Below are positions 9,122-17,308 of a stretch of DNA of 64,000 nucleotides, one piece after another (within the stretch, counting starts at the first letter, position 1; each line of letters begins with the position of its first letter). The DNA comes from JAPPHY01 sp965247535 (GTDB lineage Bacteria; Chloroflexota; Dehalococcoidia; Lucifugimonadales; UBA2985). The stretch is from positions 1,674,001-1,738,000 of the forward strand of contig OZ252018.1 in NCBI GenBank assembly GCA_965247535.1. The letters are read 5' to 3'. Below the pieces are notes generated by a model, which was not told the DNA's origin, made no database searches, and saw only the letters and a list, made by a program, of their open reading frames with translations. Made by a program: the position numbers and the translations under genes.

Positions 9122-10060
9122 ATGGGCATGCAGACGAAGACCATCCTGGACTACGTGGGAAGCACCCCGCTCGTTGAGCTTTCGCACATGAGCCCAAAGC
9201 CGGGCGTGCGGATCTTCGCAAAGCTCGAGGGCCACAACCCAACCGGAAGCATAAAGGACCGCGTGGCCCTTTACCTGGTGCGAGAGGCGGAGGAGCGCGG
9301 CGGGCTGACTCCAGGCAGCACCCTGATCGAGGCCAGCACAGGAAACACGGCTCTGGCTCTTGCCCTCATCGCCAAGCAGCGCGGCTATGGCCTAAAGGTG
9401 GTGATGCTCCGCAGGACTACGCCCGGCATGGCGGAGCTGCTCTCCACGTTCGGCGCCGAGGTGGTGTGGAGCGAGCCGATGGCAGGCATGAAGGGCGCGA
9501 TCGAATTGGCGGACCGCCTGAGCCGGGAGGAAGGCCTGTTCAACACCCGGCAGTTCGAGAGCGCCTCCAACCTGCAGGCCCACTACGACACGACGGGGCC
9601 GGAGATCCTCGATGCCCTTCCCCGCGTGGACGCATTCGTGGCCGGAATTGGCACCGGCGGCACCATCATGGGGGTTGGGCGCAGGTTGCGGGAGCGGAAC
9701 CCCGCCACACGCATCGTCGGCGTTGAGTCCAAGATGGGCGAGCAGCTGCAGGGCCTGCGTAACCTGCAGGAGGGCTACGTACCGCCGCTTCTTGACCTCG
9801 ACATGCTGAGCGGCAGGTTCCTCGTCGATACGGATGAGGCGTTCCGATGGGCCCGCTTGGTCCTTCAGAAGGAGGGCATATTCGCCGGCGTGTCCTCAGG
9901 CGCCGTGCTTAGCTGCGCGCAGAGAGTTGCGGAGCGCATGGACGAGGGCAACATCGTGGTCATCTTCGCCGACGGCGGCTGGAAGTACCTGTCAGCCGGC
10001 CCATGGCTAGACGAGATGGAAGCTCGCAAGCTGGACCCCGACGAGACGGCCTGGTGGTAG
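9122..10060 (+). CDS. cysM: cysteine synthase family protein (PLP-dependent)
   Basis: The enzyme makes cysteine from O-acetylserine (or an activated relative) and sulfide or thiosulfate. The start is the ATG at 9122 or the one at 9128 (GMQTKTILDYVGSTPLVEL); AGGTG at 9113-9117 suits the second better, and the open frame upstream is not conserved-looking. The PLP lysine lies in NPTGSIKDR, the phosphate-binding loop is GTGGT, and the substrate loop is STGNTA. NPTGSIKDR is closer to CysM than to classical CysK, but the split is a judgement. About 312 residues, normal length. It converges with cimA. Confidence 0.9.
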   Translation: MGMQTKTILDYVGSTPLVELSHMSPKPGVRIFAKLEGHNPTGSIKDRVALYLVREAEERGGLTPGSTLIEASTGNTALALALIAKQRGYGLKVVMLRRTTPGMAELLSTFGAEVVWSEPMAGMKGAIELADRLSREEGLFNTRQFESASNLQAHYDTTGPEILDALPRVDAFVAGIGTGGTIMGVGRRLRERNPATRIVGVESKMGEQLQGLRNLQEGYVPPLLDLDMLSGRFLVDTDEAFRWARLVLQKEGIFAGVSSGAVLSCAQRVAERMDEGNIVVIFADGGWKYLSAGPWLDEMEARKLDPDETAWW

Positions 10061-10068
10061 GTACCAGT

Positions 10069-10103
10069 CCGCTCACCCTGAGCCTGTCGAAGGGTTTGAG
10101 CGG
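10069..10103 (+). repeat. REP-like palindrome (CCGCTCA...TGAGCGG)
   Basis: Between the convergent cysteine synthase and cimA genes there is an imperfect hairpin, CCGCTCAcCCT...AGGGtTTGAGCGG, whose loop contains the GAGCCTGTCGA core. The same core recurs at 48482-48516. It may double as a bidirectional transcription stop, but no T-run is present. Confidence 0.6.
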
Positions 10104-10117
10104 GCCGCGGGCCTCCC

Positions 10118-11704
10118 TCAGCCGTCGCCGTCACGGTGCAGCAGGAAGTACTCCAGGCTGTCTGCCAGAGCCATCCAGCTGGCCTCGATGATGTTGCCGG
10201 ATGAGCCGACGGTCTGCCACTGGCCCCGCCCGTCCGTCGACTCGATGAGCACACGCACCACCGCTCGAGTGTCCTGGCCCCGGTCTACCACGCGCACCTT
10301 GTAGTCCAGCAGGCGCACTGCGTCCAGCGACGGGTAGAACTCCAGCAGAGCCTTTCGCAGGGCGTTGTCCAGCGCGTTCACCGGGCCGTTGCCCTCGGAG
10401 GCCGTGTGCAGCACCTGCGACCCCACCTTCACCTTGACCACCGCCTCAGACATCATCTCCTCGTGTCCGTTCTGCAAGCCGCCGCGGCGGTCTTCCACCA
10501 GCACCATCAGCTCCAGGAGATCGAATGGCGCCTGGTACCCGTCCAGGCTGCGCCTCACCATCAGCTCGAAGGAGGCCTCCGCTCCCTCGTACTGGAAGCC
10601 GCGGCTCTCCTGCTCCTTCAGCCGCTCCAGCAGGGTTCCCACCTGATCGCGGCTAACGCGATCGGAGAGCCCGAGCTCCCGCAGGCGCATCTGGATGTTC
10701 CCGCGGCCGGACAGCTCCGAGATCACCACGCGGTTGGAGTTGCCGACGCGCTCCGGAGAGATGTGCTGGTAGCTCTCCTCTATCTTGGCAACCGCCGCTG
10801 CGTGCAGACCTCCCTTGTGGCTGAAGGCGCTCGCTCCAACGTAGGGCTGCTGGCCGTTGGGCGGGATGTTCACTATCTCGCTTACGAAGTGGGACGCCTC
10901 TGCCAGGCTGGCCAGCTGCCTGTCGGTGACGCAGTCGATCCCCATCTTCACCTTGAGGTTGGCGATGACGGAAAGCAGGTTGGCATTTCCGCAGCGTTCG
11001 CCATAGCCATTGATGGTGCCCTGCACCTGTACCGCGCCCGCCATGACCGCGGCGATAGAGTTGGCCACGGCCACGTCGGCGTCATTGTGGCAGTGGATCC
11101 CCAGCGTTGTAGAGGTCTCGCTGCGAACGCGCGCCACAATATCGGCCAGTTCCCCGGTGAGTACGCCTCCGTTGGTGTCACAAAGCACCAGGCAGTCGGC
11201 GCCGGCCTCTGCGGCGCTGCGTATGGTCTGCAGCGCGTAGTCGGCGTTGGCCCTGAACCCGTCGAAGAAGTGCTCGGCGTCGTAGAACACGGTGCGGCCG
11301 TGGCGCTTGAAGTAGGCCACGGTATCGGCGATCATGGCCAGGTTCTCCTCCAGGGTGGTCTCCAGCACTTTGTGTACGTGGAGGTCGGAGCTCTTACCCA
11401 CCAGCGTAACGACCGGCGTTTCGGCCGCCATGAGAGCCCGCACGTTGCCGTCGTCCTCCACGCTGACGCCTGCGCGACGCGTGCTGCCGAACGCTGCGAC
11501 CTGCGCGTTGGAGAGCGGCAGGCTCTTGACTCGTCGAAAGTATTCGGCGTCCTTGGGGTTGGAGCCGGGCCAGCCTCCCTCTACGTATTGCACGCCCAGT
11601 TCGTCCAGTCTCTGCGTAATCTTGACCTTGTCCTCGGCAGAGAGGGAAATCCCCTCCTGCTGAGCGCCGTCCCTCAACGTTGTGTCGTATAGCTGTATCT
11701 CCAT
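10118..11704 (-). CDS. cimA: (R)-citramalate synthase
   Basis: CimA condenses pyruvate and acetyl-CoA to citramalate, the threonine-independent route to 2-oxobutyrate and isoleucine. The start at 11704 (MEIQLYDTTLRDGAQQEG) is preceded by GGGGGAAAG; the open frame farther upstream is the T-box leader. The HMGL-like catalytic domain has the DTTLRDG motif, EGGWPGSNPKD (typical of CimA rather than LeuA), the metal ligands in GIHCHNDADVA and the GYGERCGN loop; a LeuA_dimer regulatory domain fills the C-terminus. 528 residues, normal for the CimA class. Control by the upstream T-box supports an amino-acid biosynthetic role. Confidence 0.94.
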   Translation of the reverse strand: MEIQLYDTTLRDGAQQEGISLSAEDKVKITQRLDELGVQYVEGGWPGSNPKDAEYFRRVKSLPLSNAQVAAFGSTRRAGVSVEDDGNVRALMAAETPVVTLVGKSSDLHVHKVLETTLEENLAMIADTVAYFKRHGRTVFYDAEHFFDGFRANADYALQTIRSAAEAGADCLVLCDTNGGVLTGELADIVARVRSETSTTLGIHCHNDADVAVANSIAAVMAGAVQVQGTINGYGERCGNANLLSVIANLKVKMGIDCVTDRQLASLAEASHFVSEIVNIPPNGQQPYVGASAFSHKGGLHAAAVAKIEESYQHISPERVGNSNRVVISELSGRGNIQMRLRELGLSDRVSRDQVGTLLERLKEQESRGFQYEGAEASFELMVRRSLDGYQAPFDLLELMVLVEDRRGGLQNGHEEMMSEAVVKVKVGSQVLHTASEGNGPVNALDNALRKALLEFYPSLDAVRLLDYKVRVVDRGQDTRAVVRVLIESTDGRGQWQTVGSSGNIIEASWMALADSLEYFLLHRDGDG

Positions 11705-11713
11705 GCTTTCCCC

Positions 11714-11747
11714 CAAAACGAAAAATCCCGTCCCCATAAGGGACGGG
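11714..11747 (-). terminator. T-box intrinsic terminator
   Basis: On the minus strand an 8-bp perfect GC stem CCCGTCCC/GGGACGGG (arms at 11747-11740 and 11734-11727) with a 5-nt loop is followed by ATTTTTCGTTTT. It ends 10 bp before the cimA start codon and is the switchable terminator of the T-box. Confidence 0.88.
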
Positions 11748-11990
11748 ACATATAGACCCGCGGTACCACCCTTTTTCCCCGACAAGCGGAGCACTCTGAT
11801 GACAAGGCGCCAACACGCCCGCGCTTCCACTAACGGGAGCGACCCCGGCCCGGTCTACAGGCCCCCGCTTAAGGGGCGTTCGGCGGGCGGCTCAGGAGGG
11901 ATATTCGGAAGGACCCTGCATGCCTGCTTGCACCGTACCAGGCTCGCTGAACGAGGGAGGCCTCCCTACTCGTCTCCGTCTTTGCCGTTG
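11714..11990 (-). promoter_or_regulatory. T-box riboswitch leader of cimA
   Basis: Read on the minus strand, the leader contains the T-box core AGGGTGGTACCGCGGG (11772-11757) followed by an intrinsic terminator (11747-11714), the classical antiterminator/terminator arrangement. Upstream, stem I features are visible: GACGAGTAG, a GGTGCAAG distal-loop-like segment, and a specifier-loop-like stretch GAATATCCC before TGAGC. If ATC at 11902-11900 is the specifier, the element senses tRNA-Ile, which fits the isoleucine role of CimA. The core and terminator are clear; the specifier is inference. Confidence 0.9.
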
Positions 11991-11996
11991 ACAGGA

Positions 11997-12025
11997 ACAT
12001 TAGCACAAGCGGTTGCTGGCGTCAA
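11997..12025 (-). promoter_or_regulatory. promoter of the T-box-cimA transcript
   Basis: On the minus strand TTGACG (12025-12020) and TAATGT (12002-11997) are spaced 17 bp. Transcription would start near 11990, just before stem I. The left end of the decayed IS (12030) lies 4 bp beyond the -35. Confidence 0.65.
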
Positions 12026-12029
12026 GCAA

Positions 12030-12996
12030 GCCTTATTCTCTCACAACAAAAGGTACAGGTTGTGTAGAATGAGATATGAAGAGAGTAGAGATACCGACCA
12101 TAATAGAGGCGTGGAAGAGATGTTGAGAGAACAGCTCAGAAGCAGCCCGTCAGCTGGGCATAGACCGGCTGACAGTGAAGCGGTGAGTGGATCGTGGCCG
12201 ACAGCCCTGGGGCTACGTCCGGTGGAGGGGAGTGAGGCGCAGGTCCACGAGTTCCAAGCATCCGAGGCGGGTACTGATGAGAGAGAGCGCTGCTCTGGGG
12301 AGGAGGTGGCGGGAGGAGACCGGGTTCTGCCGGGAGAAGCTGGTAGTCATAGCGAGATCGGCAGGGATAGAGGTTTCGGCATCCACAATACACCGATACT
12401 TGCGTCGGGTAGGGTTGGTCCGTCCCAGTACCAGGAGGCGACGGCCCCGGTTCCAGAATGGGCAGGTCATGCGACCTAGTAACTGTCCCGGGCTGGGCTA
12501 TCTCCAGATGAACGTGAAGTACATGATCCCGGAACTCTCTGGTGTTGCCCTACACGTGCTACCTATACGCTGCCATGGACATCTCCACCCGCTACAAGGT
12601 GGGGATCATCCTCCCCACGGTGGACGAAGCCGGAGCCCTAGTTGCGCTGTACCATGCCACCCAGAGCTTGCCCTTCCCCGTGTGCTACGTACAGACCGAC
12701 AACGGCCTGGAGTTCCAGAGGCGCTTCCATGCCATGTGCGAGGAGGTGGGCATAGAGCACTTCTACATCCACAAGAGTTCCCCCAACGACAACGCTGTGA
12801 TTGAGCGCAGCTTCCGCACGGACGAGGAGGAGTTCTTCTTCTGGCTGGAGCAACCACCACGAGACCACATGGAACTAAACGAGTGGTACCAGCGATTCCT
12901 TCTCACATACAACACCATACGCCCTCATATGGGCATCAATATGCTTATCCCAAAGGAGGCCATCCGACTGTACCAAAAGCCCTGAGAGAATAAGGC
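12030..12996 (+). mobile_element. decayed DDE insertion sequence with 14-bp terminal inverted repeats
   Basis: GCCTTATTCTCTCA at 12030-12043 is perfectly inverted at 12983-12996 (TGAGAGAATAAGGC), enclosing 967 bp with a single integrase-core transposase frame. The right repeat overlaps the end of the transposase. I cannot identify a convincing target-site duplication. The gene order and rve core suggest an IS481/IS3-related element. The transposase is broken (see the pseudogene), so the copy is not autonomous. Confidence 0.82.
12076..12985 (+). pseudogene. IS transposase, rve integrase core, inactivated
   Basis: From ATG 12076 the frame encodes a helix-turn-helix (SEAARQLGIDRLTVKR) but is cut by TGA at 12124-12126 and 12184-12186, both at places where Trp (TGG) would fit. 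It continues through a basic linker to LGYLQMNVKYM, where the expected first catalytic Asp is Asn (AAC at 12511-12513). A +1 shift near 12540 then moves the frame into the rest of the core: AAMDISTRYKVG, the second Asp in VQTDNGLEF and the Glu in NDNAVIERSFR, ending at 12985. Three lesions are G-to-A changes. The protein is certainly a DDE transposase and almost certainly inactive. Confidence 0.88.
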
Positions 12997-13083
12997 AAGC
13001 GCAAGAGCTTGTATCGGCCATTGGGGCTCGGGGCAGAAACCTGGCAGGGGAGGCGCCGGGGGTAGTATGATTCGACCATCGCC

Positions 13084-13233
13084 ATGAGCAGAAGAAGGAA
13101 AGCAAGACGCGCTCGCATCCGGGCCGGCCGGAGGCAGAGCCGAAACCGGAGCGGCCTTCCAACATACGGATGGTTGGCCCTCGCGGCGTTAGCGCTGGCG
13201 CTGGTCGTGGCGGTTGCCAGGGTGACGCAGTAA
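13084..13233 (+). CDS. possible 49-residue single-pass membrane protein
   Basis: An ATG frame encodes a very basic N-terminus (SRRRKARRARIRAGRR) followed by one hydrophobic helix (WLALAALALALVVAVA) and a short tail, a plausible N-in membrane peptide. No convincing ribosome binding site precedes the ATG and I recognise no family. It fills the gap between the IS remnant and the glutaredoxin-like gene. It may be chance coding in GC-rich DNA. Confidence 0.35.
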   Translation: MSRRRKARRARIRAGRRQSRNRSGLPTYGWLALAALALALVVAVARVTQ

Positions 13234-13329
13234 CGCCGCTAGGAAGATAGCCACGGCACTTGGCAAATCGCGGGCGCCTCGGTTACAATGACTGCGAACG
13301 ACGGACATCCCCTGGGAGAGGAGAACGGC

Positions 13330-13548
13330 TTGCAGGAGACCTTAGTCATCTACACGCATCCCGATTGCGGTTACTCCGCAACGGCCAAGAACGAGCTCCT
13401 GCAGCTGGACATCCCGTTCCGTGAGGTTGACCTTAGCCAGACTCCGGAGGCGTGGCAGGAAGTGGAGCGCCTCACCGGCGGGCAGCGGATCACCCCGGTG
13501 ATGGTAGAGGGCGACCTGGTGACCGTGGGGTTCAACGGAGTCGGTTGA
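13330..13548 (+). CDS. glutaredoxin-like (monothiol-type) protein
   Basis: The TTG at 13330 is chosen because GGGAGAGGAG (13314-13323) sits 6 bp upstream; an in-frame ATG at 13288 has no such site. The 72-residue product is a minimal thioredoxin fold: LVIYTHPDCGYS (CxxS active site, the resolving Cys replaced by Ser), then ITPVMVEGD with the cis-proline, and a closing VGFNGVG. It resembles NrdH/YruB-type glutaredoxins. A CxxS site suggests glutathione- or bacillithiol-independent monothiol chemistry or disulfide sensing; the partner is unknown. Confidence 0.82.
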   Translation: MQETLVIYTHPDCGYSATAKNELLQLDIPFREVDLSQTPEAWQEVERLTGGQRITPVMVEGDLVTVGFNGVG

Positions 13549-13685
13549 AGCTTCTAAGCGGAGGCCGTTGGCCTCCACGAAGAACTAGGCAGTAACCGGC
13601 GGGGACATCGAGTAGGCAACTTTGTTGTGGCAGGCCCGTGGAGCACGCGGGCGCCGCGGCAAATCCGCTGCAAGGCGTTATCAGC

Positions 13686-13764
13686 GGCCCGGTGGTGTAG
13701 CATGGTTCAACACGCCGCCCTGTCAAGGCGGAGATCGGCGGTTCAAATCCGCTCCGGGTCGCCA
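13686..13764 (+). tRNA. tRNA-Asp (anticodon GTC)
   Basis: A full cloverleaf: acceptor GGCCCGG pairs with CCGGGTC (one G-T), the anticodon stem CCGCC/GGCGG encloses CTGTCAA with GTC at 13722-13724, and the T arm has GTTCAAATC. Discriminator G is at 13761 and CCA is encoded (13762-13764). Confidence 0.95.
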
Positions 13765-13847
13765 ACCACCTGACGAGAGCAAGTCCCCTGCACTCCGCGC
13801 CTGCACGCGCGTCGGCGCGGGCCACCTGTCAAGACCCGACGAAAACA

Positions 13848-13884
13848 ATCCCGGCCGGCATTCCTTGGCGGAGCCGGCCGGGAT
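13848..13884 (-). terminator. terminator downstream of the RRM gene
   Basis: Perfect 12-bp arms (13848-13859 and 13873-13884) rich in GC with a 13-nt loop are followed on the minus strand by ATTGTTTTCG. It lies 43 bp after the RRM stop codon and probably ends the zinc-ribbon/RRM transcript. Confidence 0.8.
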
Positions 13885-13926
13885 GTCTGTCAAGTCCAAT
13901 GGGGCGGAGCTTGGGCTAGGGAGTCG

Positions 13927-14220
13927 CTACCAGCGGGAGCCTCCCCCACCGAACCCACCACCACCGGGGCCGCGTGGCTGGCGCGCACGTGCCTCGTTCA
14001 CGGTGAGCGTACGACCACCTATGTCCTTGCCATTCAGGTTCGAGATCGCCACTTCGGCCTCGGCCGATCCGGGCATCTCAACAAAGCCAAATCCGCGCGA
14101 GCGCCCCGTCTCGCGGTCTCGCACCACGGTCACCTCTTGCACTTCTCCGTGCACCTCAAACGCCTCCCGCAGCTCATCCTCCCTGGTCTCGTAGGCAAGG
14201 TTTCCTACGTATATCCTCAA
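13927..14220 (-). CDS. RNA-binding protein with RRM domain and Gly-rich tail
   Basis: 97 residues. The start is a TTG (14220) behind AGGAGG with 8-bp spacing. RNP2 is IYVGNL (3-8) and RNP1 is RGFGFVEM (about 42-49), so this is a single RRM; the tail is Gly/Arg-rich (PRGPGGGGFGGGG). Such stand-alone RRM proteins occur in cyanobacteria and some other phyla, often cold-induced. It follows the zinc-ribbon gene by 100 bp in the same direction and probably shares its transcript. Confidence 0.93.
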   Translation of the reverse strand: MRIYVGNLAYETREDELREAFEVHGEVQEVTVVRDRETGRSRGFGFVEMPGSAEAEVAISNLNGKDIGGRTLTVNEARARQPRGPGGGGFGGGGSRW

Positions 14221-14320
14221 AGCGGTCTCCTCCTCTCGGATGGGCAGTCATGCCCTGCGCGGCAACTAACCGCGCCGGCATGGAAGGGGCATTGCCGCCC
14301 CCTCCATGCACGTGGCAATA

Positions 14321-14629
14321 TCACCAGCCAGTCCTGGTTGCGGTGCGTCTCTGACTGAAGCAGTCACTGCAGTATACCGGCCTGTCTCCGCGCGGTACGA
14401 ATGGGACCGTTGTGTCACGGCCACACTCGGCGCACACGACCGGATACGACTCGCGGGCGCTCTGACCGAAACCGCCGTTGCGCTCGCTCCGCCGAGATTG
14501 TCGGCAGGCTCTGCACCGTTTCGGCTCGTTCATGAACCCCTTCTCGGCGTGAAATGCCTGATCCTCCGCGCTGAACGTGAAGGGCTGTCCACAGTCCACA
14601 CACGTGAGTGTCTTGTCCTCGTATTCCAT
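14321..14629 (-). CDS. two-module zinc-ribbon protein
   Basis: 102 residues with two treble-clef-like units. The first is the zf-trcl type: LTCVDCGQPF, then PKRCRACR near residues 37-44. The second is CAECGRDTTVPF with YCSDCF near residues 66-91. Eight cysteines form four CxxC knuckles, enough for two zinc ions. Related proteins are conserved across Chloroflexota and other phyla, with no assigned function; nucleic acid or ribosome contact is plausible, and the RRM neighbour points the same way. Confidence 0.85.
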   Translation of the reverse strand: MEYEDKTLTCVDCGQPFTFSAEDQAFHAEKGFMNEPKRCRACRQSRRSERNGGFGQSARESYPVVCAECGRDTTVPFVPRGDRPVYCSDCFSQRRTATRTGW

Positions 14630-15078
14630 CAGCGACCTCCTTTCTTCTGGTAGTTGGCGAGAGAGTGGTCACCGATACCGAGGAGTTCAAGACAATCCGC
14701 TGGGCTCCAGGGACACCAACCATCGGCCGGGTAGGGCTCAAAGGACGCTGTTACGAACTGGGCTTTGGGACTCAATATTCCGCCACTGCACGCAGTATAG
14801 CACACTCCGCATGCGTCCGCACCATGAATCACAAAAGCAAGCCACATTCCGTTGATACTCCGCGACGGGAGGGCACGCGCGGCTCGCATTGTTGCCATTG
14901 CGGTTTCCATCTCCTATAGTGTTACGCGATAGAGGCGCACGAGCCAGAGGCGCGCTCCAACCTTCAACGAATCCGGGCGCGCCACCACGCTAAACTGGCT
15001 GCCGCGCCGGTGCACGTCGAGTCCGCCGCCGCCTGCGCGCCGCGGTACGCGCAGCGGCCAGTTCAGAAGGAGGATGCC
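14630..15078. other. 449-bp divergent intergenic region
   Basis: No convincing gene. On the minus strand an extended -10 (TGCTATACT, 14802-14794) could drive the zinc-ribbon/RRM unit with a leader of about 165 nt. On the plus strand the end holds AAGGAGG (15067-15073) for the carbonic anhydrase gene. Confidence 0.45.
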
Positions 15079-15624
15079 TTGATACGCAGCTTTGGAGACA
15101 AGAGGCCCAGGATTCACCCCACGGCCTTCGTCAGCGAGGCCGCATACGTGGTGGGAGACGTGGAGATCGGCGAGGGCTCCAGCGTGTGGCCCGGCGCGGT
15201 CATCAGGGCCAACCGCTATAAGATTCGCATCGGCCGCTTCGTCAACATCCAGGACAACAGCGTGATCCACGCCGACGAAGACGCCACCTACGGGGACTAC
15301 ATAACCATCGGTCACCAGGCGCTCAGTCACGCAACTGTGGTGGAGGACCACTGCCTCATCGGCAACGGCGCCACGGTCAACGGCTACAGCACCATTCGCC
15401 ATCACTCGCTGATCGCGGCCGGCGCCATGGTCCTGGAGCGTGTCGAAATCCCGCCGAACTCCCTGGTAGTGGGCGCGCCGGGAGAGGTCAGGCGCACCGT
15501 CATGGAGCGTCACCTGGAGATGATGGAGCGTTACAACACGGACTACCAGCAATACACGCGCGACTTCAAGGAGGCGGGACTCCAGGACCCCGACCAGGAG
15601 AACTTCACCGACCCCAACGTCTAG
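15079..15624 (+). CDS. gamma-class carbonic anhydrase-like hexapeptide protein
   Basis: The TTG start at 15079 follows AAGGAGG with 5-bp spacing and gives 181 residues, normal for the family. It is a left-handed beta-helix of hexapeptide repeats (IGEGSSVWPGAVI and IGRFVNIQDNSVI are visible). The three zinc-ligand histidines of gamma-carbonic anhydrases appear as NSVIHAD, IGHQAL and LSHATV with the right 5-residue spacing between the last two, so a metal site is likely intact. The C-terminus is a helix with many acidic residues. Some homologues (PaaY, YrdA) lack proven activity. Threonine aldolase follows by 63 bp. Confidence 0.88.
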   Translation: MIRSFGDKRPRIHPTAFVSEAAYVVGDVEIGEGSSVWPGAVIRANRYKIRIGRFVNIQDNSVIHADEDATYGDYITIGHQALSHATVVEDHCLIGNGATVNGYSTIRHHSLIAAGAMVLERVEIPPNSLVVGAPGEVRRTVMERHLEMMERYNTDYQQYTRDFKEAGLQDPDQENFTDPNV

Positions 15625-15687
15625 CAGGCGCGCCTTGTCCACGACCGGCCCCACCGATAGAATTCTGAATCTGGACGGAATCGAGCT

Positions 15688-16737
15688 ATGAGAACGATCG
15701 ACCTGCGCAGCGATACGGTAACCCATCCTTCGCCGGCCATGCGCCGGGCAATGGCCGAGGCCGAGCTCGGAGACGACGGATGGGGCGATGACCCAACCGT
15801 GAACCGGCTGCAGGAGCGCGTGGCCGACCTGCTGGGCAAGGAGGCGGCCGTCTTTGTGCCCAGCGGCACCATGGCGAACCTGGCCTCGGTGCTGGCCCAC
15901 TGCCAGCGCGGCGAGGAGATTGTCCTCGGAGACCAGTCCCACATCTACCTCTACGAGTACGGCAGCGTCTCCGCGCTCGGCGGCGTTGCATACCGGCAGC
16001 TTCCCAACGCGGAGGACGGCACGCTTGACCCCGACATGGTGGAGGACGCCATCCGACCCGCTTCCCCACGCTTCCCGCGCACTGCCTTGGTGTGCCTGGA
16101 GAACACCCACAACCGCTGCAGCGGCCAGGCGCTCACACGAGAGTATACGGAGGCGATTGCAGGCATAGCCCACGCCCGCGGAGCAGCGCTCCACCTGGAC
16201 GGCGCGCGGATATTCAACGCCGCGGTCTGCCAGGACGTACCGGCGAGTGAGCTGGTGAAGGCCGCCGACTCGCTCATGTTCTGCTTCTCCAAGGGCCTGT
16301 CCTGCCCCGTCGGCTCCATCGTCTGCGGCAGCCATGAATTCATCGCTCGAGCGCGCAGGGTACGCAACTCGCTGGGCGGCGGGATGCGTCAGGTCGGCGT
16401 CCTCGCGGCCGCGGCCATGGTCGCCCTCGACGAGATGGTGGAGCGGCTGGCGGACGACCACGCCAACGCGCGGCGGCTGGCGGAGGGGCTGGCCAACGTC
16501 CCCGGCATACTCATAGACCCGGCCCGCATACACACCAACATCGTGATCTTCGAGGTCTCGGACGGCGACCCGGTCGAATTCATACGCCGCCTGGGAGAGC
16601 GAGGCCTGCTCGCTTCCCATACCCACGGCGCCAAGCTGCGCATGGTCACGCACTACGGCATCGAGCAGCAGGACATCGACGATGCGCTAAACGCGGTGGA
16701 GTCGGTGGCCACGGAAGCTCTGAGAGTCCCGGGGTAA
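15688..16737 (+). CDS. ltaE: low-specificity L-threonine aldolase
   Basis: 349 residues, PLP-dependent beta-eliminating lyase fold; splits threonine (or allo-threonine) to glycine and acetaldehyde. It starts with the classic IDLRSDTVTHPSPAMRRAM, has the GDDGWGDDPTVNRLQE loop, ENTHN, LHLDGARIFNA (PLP-ring Asp) and FCFSKGLSCPVGS with the Schiff-base lysine. The stop overlaps the ATG of the next gene (TAATG), suggesting coupling. Confidence 0.94.
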   Translation: MRTIDLRSDTVTHPSPAMRRAMAEAELGDDGWGDDPTVNRLQERVADLLGKEAAVFVPSGTMANLASVLAHCQRGEEIVLGDQSHIYLYEYGSVSALGGVAYRQLPNAEDGTLDPDMVEDAIRPASPRFPRTALVCLENTHNRCSGQALTREYTEAIAGIAHARGAALHLDGARIFNAAVCQDVPASELVKAADSLMFCFSKGLSCPVGSIVCGSHEFIARARRVRNSLGGGMRQVGVLAAAAMVALDEMVERLADDHANARRLAEGLANVPGILIDPARIHTNIVIFEVSDGDPVEFIRRLGERGLLASHTHGAKLRMVTHYGIEQQDIDDALNAVESVATEALRVPG

Positions 16738-17273
16738 TGGGCGCCACCTCAAGAGAGGGGACTCCCGGCCTGTCGCCGGTGCGCGCCGGCCTGACCGCGG
16801 GGTCAGCGGCAGCGGTGTGCGGGTCCGTTCTGAACCTGCCGCTACACTCGCCCTCGGACACGCTTATGAACAGCGCGACGGTGACCGCCGCCTCGCTCGC
16901 AGGGGGTGTTGGCGCCGGCCTGCTGTGGCGGGCGCTAGGAGGCAGCGGGCGCCGACCCGTGTACTTCCTGGGCGCCATGGCGCTTGCACTCGTATTGATG
17001 GCCGCAGGAGCCGCGGCCGGCGAGACCCAGCTGGACCGCAGCGTGTCCTACATGGTGCCTCTGGCCGCGCTCACAATTGCCGTCACCGCAGCCTTGACGC
17101 TGCTTCTGATGACGGCCCGTCGCGCCCTACCGGTGGCCGTGACCATCGCGTCGGTGTTGGTGGCGCTGGGAGTTGGCGCTGCGCTGGCCGGCATGGGCGA
17201 CCAGGAGAGCGGCAGGCTGGAGCTTCCGCCAAGAACGGCGCCGCTGTCGGTCGACGGCTCCGATTCGCTTTGA
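16737..17273 (+). CDS. small membrane protein of unknown function
   Basis: 178 residues with about four hydrophobic segments (roughly 18-33, 45-65, 75-93 and 105-150) rich in Ala/Gly/Leu/Val. The ATG overlaps the threonine aldolase stop. I recognise no family. Position only suggests co-expression with the aldolase. Confidence 0.6.
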   Translation: MGATSREGTPGLSPVRAGLTAGSAAAVCGSVLNLPLHSPSDTLMNSATVTAASLAGGVGAGLLWRALGGSGRRPVYFLGAMALALVLMAAGAAAGETQLDRSVSYMVPLAALTIAVTAALTLLLMTARRALPVAVTIASVLVALGVGAALAGMGDQESGRLELPPRTAPLSVDGSDSL

Positions 17274-17308
17274 CAAGCGCTTCGAGTAAGTGAGCAGGAG
17301 AAACTGAC

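Noticed and set aside
12124..12186. In-frame TGA codons at Trp positions in the transposase, suggesting TGA recoding
   Set aside because: Other intact genes here (rpsP, rimM, phoP, DUF58) end in TGA at expected lengths, and the transposase also has a frameshift and a lost catalytic Asp, so simple decay is the better explanation.
14914..16653. 579-codon leftward frame opposite carbonic anhydrase and threonine aldolase
   Set aside because: Antisense of two recognisable genes, no motif, no start signal.
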